Positions 14,001 through 23,000 of a DNA stretch of 64,000 nt are shown here, one piece after another; position 1 is the first letter of the stretch; every line of letters begins with the position of its first letter. The translations under genes and the position numbers were made by a program. This DNA comes from Flavobacterium sp. 1 (GTDB lineage Bacteria; Bacteroidota; Bacteroidia; Flavobacteriales; Flavobacteriaceae), in the NCBI RefSeq assembly GCF_002797935.1, contig NZ_PGER01000001.1:2852001-2916000 (forward strand), written 5' to 3'. The notes beneath the pieces are model-generated. The model did no database searches and had not been told where the DNA came from. It was given only the letters and a program-made list of their open reading frames with translations.

Positions 14001-17000
14001 AGTTGCTGTTGGGACAACCGGGGTTGTATTCACTGTGACAGCAACCGAAGTTCTCGCGCTCTCACAGCCGTTTACCGTCTGGCTCGCATAATAAGTTCCT
14101 GTTGCCAGCGCCTCGGTTCCTGCATATAAAGTTCCCGCTGTTACCGCAGAATACCATTTAACTGCCGTGCCTGTAGCAGACAGATCACTTACTTTTTTAG
14201 CCTCTGACGAACAGTAGGTCTGCGCAGTTGCTGTTGGGACAACCGGGGTTGTATTCACTGTGACAGCAACCGAAGTTCTCGCGCTCTCACAGCCGTTTAC
14301 CGTCTGGCTCGCATAATAAGTTCCTGTTGCCAGCGCCTCAGTTCCTGCATATAAAGTTCCCGCTGTTACCGCAGAATACCATTTAACTGCCGTGCCTGTA
14401 GCTGACAGATCGCTTACTTTTTTAGCCTCTGACGAACAGAATACCTGCGCCGATGCCGTTGGTGCTGACGGGCTAGCCGTGATCGTTACCGATACCGAAG
14501 TTCTCGCGCTCTCACAGCCGTTCACTGTCTGGCTCGCATAATAGATGCCTGTTGCCAGGGTCTCAGTTCCTGCGTATAAAGTTCCTGCTGTTACCGCAGA
14601 ATACCATTTAACTGCCGTGCCTGTAGCTGACAGATCGCTTACTTTTTTAGCCTCTGACGAACAGTAGGTCTGCGCCGATGCCGTTGGGACAACTGGGGTT
14701 GTATTCACTGTGACAGCAACCGAAGTTCTCCCGCTCTCACAGCCGTTTACTGTCTGGCTGGCAAAATAAGTTCCTGTAGCCAGCGCCTCGGTGCCTGCAT
14801 ATAAGGTTCCCGCTGTTGACGCTGAATACCATTTAACTGCCGTGCCTGTAGCTGACAGATCGCTTACTTTTTTGGCCTCCGAAGAGCAGAAAGTCTGAGC
14901 TAAAGCCGTTGGTGCTGACGGACTTGCCGTGATCGTTACCGCCGCCGAAGCTCTCCCGCTCTCACAGCCGTTTACCGTCTGGCTCGCATAATAAGTTCCT
15001 GTAGCCAGCGTCTCGGTTCCTGCATATAAGGTTCCTGCTGTTACCGCAGAATACCATTTAACTGCCGTGCCTGTAGCTGACAGATCGCTTACTTTTTTAG
15101 CCTCTGACGAACAGTAGGTCTGCGCCGATGCTGTTGGGACAACCGGTGTTGTATTCACTGTGACAGCAACCGAAGTTCTTGCGCTCTCGCAGCCGTTTAC
15201 CGTCTGGCTTGCATAATAGGTTCCCGTAGCCAGCGTCTCGGTTCCTGCATATAAGGTTCCTGCTGTTAACGCTGAATACCATTTAACTGCCGTGCCTGAC
15301 GCTGACAGATCGCTTACTTTTTTAGCCTCCGAAGAACAGTAGGTCTGTGCCGATGCTGTTGGTGCTGACGGGCTGGCCGTGATCGTTACCGCTGCCGAAG
15401 CTCTCGAACTCTCGCAGCCGTTTACCGTCTGGCTTGCATAATAAGTTCCTGTTGCCAGCGCCTCAGTGCCTGTATATAAAATTCCTGCTGTTAACGCTGA
15501 ATACCATTTGATGCCTGTTCCTGTAGCAGACAGATCGCTTACTTTTTTAGCCTCCGACGAACAGTAGGTCTGTGCCGATGCCGTTGGTGCTGACGGGCTT
15601 GCCGTGATCGTTACCGATACCGAAGCTCTCGAACTCTCGCAGCCGTTTACCGTCTGGCTTGCATAATAAGTTCCTGTTGCCAGCGCCTCAGTGCCTGTAT
15701 ATAAAATTCCTGCTGTTAACGCTGAATACCATTTGATGCCTGTTCCTGTAGCACCTAAATCGCTTACTTTTTTAGCCTCCGACGAACAGTAGGTCTGTGC
15801 CGATGCCGTTGGTGCTGACGGGGTTGTATTCACTGTGACAGCAACCGAAGCTCTCGAACTCTCGCAGCCGTTTACCGTCTGGCTCGCATAATAAGTTCCC
15901 GTAGCCAGCGTCTCGGTGCCTGCATATAAGGTTCCTGCTGTTAACGCTGAATACCATTTGATGCCTGTTCCTGTAGCAGACAGATCGCTTACTTTTTTAG
16001 CCTCCGACGAACAGTAGGTCTGTGCCGATGCCGTTGGTGCTGACGGGCTTGCCGTGATCGTTACCGCTACCGAAGTTCTTGCGCTCTCACATCCGTTTAC
16101 CGTCTGGCTCGCATAATAAGTTCCCGTTGCCAGCGCCTCAGTGCCTGCATATAAGGTTCCTGCTGTTAACGCTGAATACCATTTAACTGCCGTGCCTGAC
16201 ACGGCTAGATCGCTTACTTTTTTAGCCTCCGCCGAGCAGAAAGTCTGAGCTGAAGCCGTTGGTGCTGACGGGCTTGCCGTGATCGTTACCGCTGCCGAAG
16301 CTCTCGAACTCTCGCAGCCGTTTACCGTCTGGCTTGCATAATAAGTTCCTGTTGCCAGCGCCTCGGTTCCTGCATATAAGGTTCCCGCTGTTAACGCTGA
16401 ATACCATTTGATGCCTGTTCCTGTAGCACCTAAATCGCTTACTTTTTTAGCCTCCGACGAACAGTAGGTCTGTGCCGATGCCGTTGGTGCTGACGGGCTT
16501 GCCGTGATCGTTACCGCTGCCGAAGCTCTCGCGCTCTCACAGCCGTTCACTGTCTGGCTGGCATAATAAGTTCCTGTAGCCAATGTCTCGGTGCCTGTAT
16601 ATAAAGTTCCTGCCGTTGCCGCTGAATACCATTTAACTGCCGTGCCTGTAGCAGACAGATCGCTTACTTTTTTGGCCTCCGAAGAGCAGTAGGTCTGTGC
16701 CGAAGCTGTCGGTGCTGACGGGGTTGTATTCACTGTGACAGCAACCGAAGCTCTCGAACTCTCACATCCGTTTACCGTCTGGCTCGCATAATAAGTTCCC
16801 GTAGCCAGCGTCTCGGTGCCTGTATATAAGGTTCCTGCTGTTAACGCAGAATACCATTTAACTGCCGTGCCTGACGCTGACAGATCGCTTACTTTTTTAG
16901 CCTCCGAAGAACAGTAGATCTGTGCCGATGCTGTTGGTGCTGACGGGCTGGCCGTGATCGTTACCGCTGCCGAAGCTCTCGCGCTCTCACAGCCGTTTAC

Positions 17001-20000
17001 CGTCTGGCTGGCATAATAAGTTCCCGTTGCCAGCGCCTCAGTGCCTGCATATAAGGTTCCTGCTGTTAACGCTGAATACCATTTAACTGCCGTGCCTGAC
17101 ACGGCTAGATCGCTTACTTTTTTAGCCTCCGCCGAGCAGAAAGTCTGAGCTGAAGCCGTTGGTGCTGACGGGCTTGCCGTGATCGTTACCGCTGCCGAAG
17201 CTCTCGAACTCTCGCAGCCGTTTACTGTCTGGCTTGCATAATAAGTTCCCGTAGCCAATGTCTCGATTCCTGCATATAAGGTTCCTGCTGTTGACGCTGA
17301 ATACCATTTGATCCCTGTTCCCGATGCTGAAAGGTCGCTTACTTTTTTGGTCTCAGCCGAGCAGAAAGTCTGTGTCGATGCCGTTGGAACTGCCGGGCTG
17401 GCCGTGATGGTTACCGATACCGAAGTTCTTGCGCTCTCACAGCCGTTCACTGTCTGGCTCGCAAAATAAGTTCCTGTTGCCAGCGCCTCAGTGCCTGCAT
17501 ATAAAGTTCCTGCTGTGAACGCAGAATACCATTTAACTGCCGTGCCTGTAGCAGACAGATCACTTACTTTTTTAGCCTCTGACGAACAGTAGGTCTGCGC
17601 AGTTGCTGTTGGGACAACCGGGGTTGTATTCACTGTGACAGCAACCGAAGTTCTCGCGCTCTCACAGCCGTTTACCGTCTGGCTCGCATAATAAGTTCCT
17701 GTTGCCAGCGCCTCGGTTCCTGCATATAAAGTTCCCGCTGTTACCGCAGAATACCATTTAACTGCCGTGCCTGTAGCTGACAGATCGCTTACTTTTTTAG
17801 CCTCTGACGAACAGAATACCTGCGCCGATGCCGTTGGTGCTGACGGGCTAGCCGTGATCGTTACCGATACCGAAGTTCTCGCGCTCTCACAGCCGTTCAC
17901 TGTCTGGCTCGCATAATAGATGCCTGTTGCCAGGGTCTCAGTTCCTGCATATAAAGTTCCTGCTGTTACCGCAGAATACCATTTAACTGCCGTGCCTGTA
18001 GCTGACAGATCGCTTACTTTTTTAGCCTCTGACGAACAGTAGGTCTGCGCCGATGCCGTTGGGACAACTGGGGTTGTATTCACTGTGACAGCAACCGAAG
18101 TTCTCCCGCTCTCACAGCCGTTTACTGTCTGGCTGGCAAAATAAGTTCCTGTAGCCAGCGCCTCGGTGCCTGCATATAAGGTTCCCGCTGTTGACGCTGA
18201 ATACCATTTAACTGCCGTGCCTGTAGCTGACAGATCGCTTACTTTTTTGGCCTCCGAAGAGCAGAAAGTCTGAGCTAAAGCCGTTGGTGCTGACGGACTT
18301 GCCGTGATCGTTACCGCCGCCGAAGCTCTCCCGCTCTCACAGCCGTTTACCGTCTGGCTCGCATAATAAGTTCCTGTAGCCAGCGTCTCGGTTCCTGCAT
18401 ATAAGGTTCCTGCTGTTACCGCAGAATACCATTTAACTGCCGTGCCTGTAGCTGACAGATCGCTTACTTTTTTAGCCTCTGACGAACAGTAGGTCTGCGC
18501 CGATGCTGTTGGGACAACCGGTGTTGTATTCACTGTGACAGCAACCGAAGTTCTTGCGCTCTCGCAGCCGTTTACCGTCTGGCTTGCATAATAGGTTCCC
18601 GTAGCCAGCGTCTCGGTTCCTGCATATAAGGTTCCTGCTGTTAACGCTGAATACCATTTAACTGCCGTGCCTGACGCTGACAGATCGCTTACTTTTTTAG
18701 CCTCCGAAGAACAGTAGGTCTGTGCCGATGCTGTTGGTGCTGACGGGCTGGCCGTGATCGTTACCGCTGCCGAAGCTCTCGAACTCTCGCAGCCGTTTAC
18801 CGTCTGGCTTGCATAATAAGTTCCTGTTGCCAGCGCCTCAGTGCCTGTATATAAAATTCCTGCTGTTAACGCTGAATACCATTTGATGCCTGTTCCTGTA
18901 GCAGACAGATCGCTTACTTTTTTAGCCTCCGACGAACAGTAGGTCTGTGCCGATGCCGTTGGTGCTGACGGGCTTGCCGTGATCGTTACCGATACCGAAG
19001 CTCTCGAACTCTCGCAGCCGTTTACCGTCTGGCTTGCATAATAAGTTCCTGTTGCCAGCGCCTCAGTGCCTGTATATAAAATTCCTGCTGTTAACGCTGA
19101 ATACCATTTGATGCCTGTTCCTGTAGCACCTAAATCGCTTACTTTTTTAGCCTCCGACGAACAGTAGGTCTGTGCCGATGCCGTTGGTGCTGACGGGGTT
19201 GTATTCACTGTGACAGCAACCGAAGCTCTCGAACTCTCGCAGCCGTTTACCGTCTGGCTCGCATAATAAGTTCCCGTAGCCAGCGTCTCGGTGCCTGCAT
19301 ATAAGGTTCCTGCTGTTAACGCTGAATACCATTTAACTGCCGTGCCTGACGCTGACAGATCGCTTACTTTTTTAGCCTCCGAAGAACAGTAGGTCTGTGC
19401 CGATGCTGTTGGTGCTGACGGGCTGGCCGTGATCGTTACCGCTGCCGAAGCTCTCGCGCTCTCACATCCGTTTACCGTCTGGCTCGCATAATAAGTTCCC
19501 GTTGCCAGCGCCTCAGTGCCTGCATATAAGGTTCCTGCTGTTAACGCTGAATACCATTTAACTGCCGTGCCTGACACGGCTAGATCGCTTACTTTTTTGG
19601 CCTCCGAAGAGCAGAAAGTCTGAGCTGAAGCCGTTGGTGCTGACGGGCTTGCCGTGATCGTTACCGATACCGAAGCTCTCGAACTCTCGCAGCCGTTTAC
19701 CGTCTGGCTTGCATAATAAGTTCCTGTTGCCAGCGCCTCGGTGCCTGCATATAAGGTTCCTGCTGTTAACGCTGAATACCATTTGATGCCTGTTCCTGTA
19801 GCAGACAGATCGCTTACTTTTTTAGCCTCCGACGAACAGTAGGTCTGTGCCGATGCCGTTGGTGCTGACGGGCTTGCCGTGATCGTTACCGCCGCCGAAG
19901 CTCTCCCGCTCTCACAGCCGTTTACCGTCTGGCTCGCATAATAAGTTCCCGTTGCCAGCGCCTCAGTGCCTGCATATAAGGTTCCTGCTGTTAACGCTGA

Positions 20001-23000
20001 ATACCATTTAACTGCCGTGCCTGACACGGCTAGATCGCTTACTTTTTTAGCCTCCGCCGAGCAGAAAGTCTGAGCTGAAGCCGTTGGTGCTGACGGGCTT
20101 GCCGTGATCGTTACCGATACCGAAGCTCTCGAACTCTCGCAGCCGTTTACCGTCTGGCTTGCATAATAAGTTCCTGTTGCCAGCGCCTCGGTTCCTGCAT
20201 ATAAGGTTCCCGCTGTTAACGCTGAATACCATTTGATGCCTGTTCCTGTAGCACCTAAATCGCTTACTTTTTTGGCCTCCGAAGAGCAGAAAGTCTGAGC
20301 TAAAGCCGTTGGTGCTGACGGACTTGCCGTGATCGTTACCGCTACCGAAGCTCTCCCGCTCTCACAGCCGTTTACCGTCTGGCTCGCATAATAAGTTCCT
20401 GTAGCCAGCGTCTCGGTGCCTGCATATAAGGTTCCCGCTGTTAACGCTGAATACCATTTAACTGCCGTGCCTGTAGCAGACAGATCGCTTACTTTTTTAG
20501 CCTCCGACGAACAGTAGGTCTGTGCCGATGCCGTTGGTGCTGACGGGCTTGCCGTGATCGTTACCGCCGCCGAAGCTCTCCCGCTCTCACAGCCGTTTAC
20601 CGTCTGGCTCGCATAATAAGTTCCCGTAGCCAGCGCCTCAGTGCCTGTATATAAAATTCCTGCTGTTAACGCTGAATACCATTTAACTGCCGTGCCTGAC
20701 GCTGACAGATCGCTTACTTTTTTAGCCTCCGACGAACAGTAGGTCTGTGCCGATGCTGTTGGTGCTGACGGGCTGGCCGTGATCGTTACCGCTGCCGAAG
20801 TTCTTGCGCTCTCACATCCGTTTACCGTCTGGCTCGCATAATAAGTTCCTGTAGCCAATGTCTCGGTGCCTGCATATAAGGTTCCTGCTGTTGCCGCTGA
20901 ATACCATTTAACTGCCGTGCCTGACACGGCTAGATCGCTTACTTTTTTAGCCTCCGCCGAGCAGAAAGTCTGAGCTGAAGCCGTTGGTGCTGACGGGCTT
21001 GCCGTGATCGTTACCGATACCGAAGCTCTCGAACTCTCGCAGCCGTTTACCGTCTGGCTTGCATAATAAGTTCCTGTTGCCAGCGCCTCAGTGCCTGCAT
21101 ATAAGGTTCCCGCTGTTAACGCTGAATACCATTTAACTGCCGTGCCTGTAGCTGACAGATCGCTTACTTTTTTGGCCTCCGAAGAGCAGTAGGTCTGTGC
21201 CGATGCTGTTGGTGCTGACGGGCTGGCCGTGATCGTTACCGCTGCCGAAGCTCTCGAACTCTCGCAGCCGTTTACCGTCTGGCTCGCATAATAAGTTCCT
21301 GTAGCCAGCGTCTCGGTTCCTGCATATAAGGTTCCTGCTGTTACCGCAGAATACCATTTAACTGCCGTGCCTGTAGCTGACAGATCGCTTACTTTTTTAG
21401 CCTCTGACGAACAGTAGGTCTGCGCCGATGCTGTTGGGACAACCGGTGTTGTATTCACTGTGACAGCAACCGAAGTTCTTGCGCTCTCGCAGCCGTTTAC
21501 CGTCTGGCTTGCATAATAGGTTCCCGTAGCCAGCGTCTCGGTTCCTGCATATAAGGTTCCTGCTGTTACCGCTGAATACCATTTAACTGCCGTGCCTGAC
21601 GCTGACAGATCGCTTACTTTTTTGGCCTCCGAAGAGCAGAAAGTCTGAGCTAAAGCCGTTGGTGCTGACGGGGTTGTATTCACTGTGACAGCAACCGAAG
21701 CTCTCGAACTCTCACATCCGTTTACCGTCTGGCTCGCATAATAAGTTCCCGTAGCCAGCGTCTCGGTGCCTGCATATAAGGTTCCTGCTGTTAACGCTGA
21801 ATACCATTTGATCCCTGTTCCCGATGCTGAAAGGTCGCTTACTTTTTTGGCCTCAGCCGAGCAGAAAGTCTGTGCCGATGCTGTTGGTGTAGCAGCATTG
21901 ACCGTTACGGCAACCGAAGTTCTTGCGCTCTCACAGCCGTTTACCGTCTGGCTTGCAAAATAAGTTCCTGTAGCCAGTGTCTCGGTTCCGGTATATAAAG
22001 TTCCCGATGTTACCGCAGAATACCATTTGATTGCTGTTCCTGCGCTAACCGTTAAGTCGCTTACTTTTTTACCATCTGCCAAACAGAATGTTTGAGCAGT
22101 TGCTGTTGGTACTGTTGGTGTAGCAGTTACAGCAACAGTTACACTTTCGGTAAATTCACACCCACTTCCAGTAGTAATTTTTAAAGAATATATACCTGCA
22201 TTAACAACTTGAGCATTTGGAATGATTGGAGATTGTAAAGACGACGTAAATCCATTTGGACCAGTCCAAGCATATGTAGATGCTCCATTAACACCACTTA
22301 ACGACACTGTACTACCTTGACAAACTGGAGTTGTTACTAATGAAATAACTGACTGCGTGACATCAACCCAGTGATCCTCAACCTCACCATCAATTGCAAG
22401 TCCAGTTGAAGTAAGTGACAAATCAGTAGATAATCTTATACGAGCATAAAAATTTGTTCCATTATTTAAACCCTTAATCGATGATAATGGAACTACTACA
22501 TTACCATTAGTTCCTATAGGCACAGTTGAAGTTGCTAACTCATTGGTGTCAAATACACCATTCCTATTTGCATCAATCCATACATACAATTTAGCAGCAA
22601 CGGTAGTTGTATTTTTAACATTAATTGTTGCTGAACAAGTTGACCAAGTAAAATTCATACTAGCATCTTCATCATCACTACCACCAAGATCATCACCATT
22701 TGGGGCTGTTCCTATAGCGGCATTATAACCTGCACCCTCTGTATCTACATCAGTACCAATTAATAATAACGGGTCTACTAATGTAGCTCTGTCCGTATCT
22801 AAAACATTGGTTGTTGTGCTTAAATCTTTATTTCCGGCCGCAAAATTTCCACCTGTAAAGGCTGAATTAACAATATGGTAGGCTGAACCATAAGAAACTG
22901 GTGCGTCAGAAAAATCTAATTCTTCAAAAATACCAATTGCAACACTCTGTCCGCCACCGCTAGCGGCTAATTCTACATCAATATAAGGTACATCTTCCGC

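Larger units (their letters stand above)
3670..22130 (-). repeat. 225-bp tandem repeat array (about 82 units) inside the adhesin gene
   Basis: The codons for KKVSDL recur every 225 bp, from about 3841 to about 22063 on the plus strand: 81 intervals, net 3 bp off an exact multiple, so 82 units. Three kinds of linker between units recur (ITASPSAP, VNTTPVVP, ITPSPTAP). GC is strikingly high: the 60 bases from 10201 contain 33 G+C (55%), while the flanks are clearly AT-rich. Units at the N-terminal edge (about 21890-22130) and C-terminal edge (about 3690-3900) are most diverged, as expected if recombination homogenises the interior. Confidence 0.95.

Noticed and set aside
5872..21963. Many 60-75-codon open frames on both strands within the repeat array
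   Set aside because: They repeat with the 225-bp unit and come from its low stop-codon content; they overlap the single real frame, and have no signal peptide or family resemblance.
3670..22130. CRISPR-like array
   Set aside because: Repeats are 225 bp, coding, contiguous and spacer-free; no cas genes nearby.
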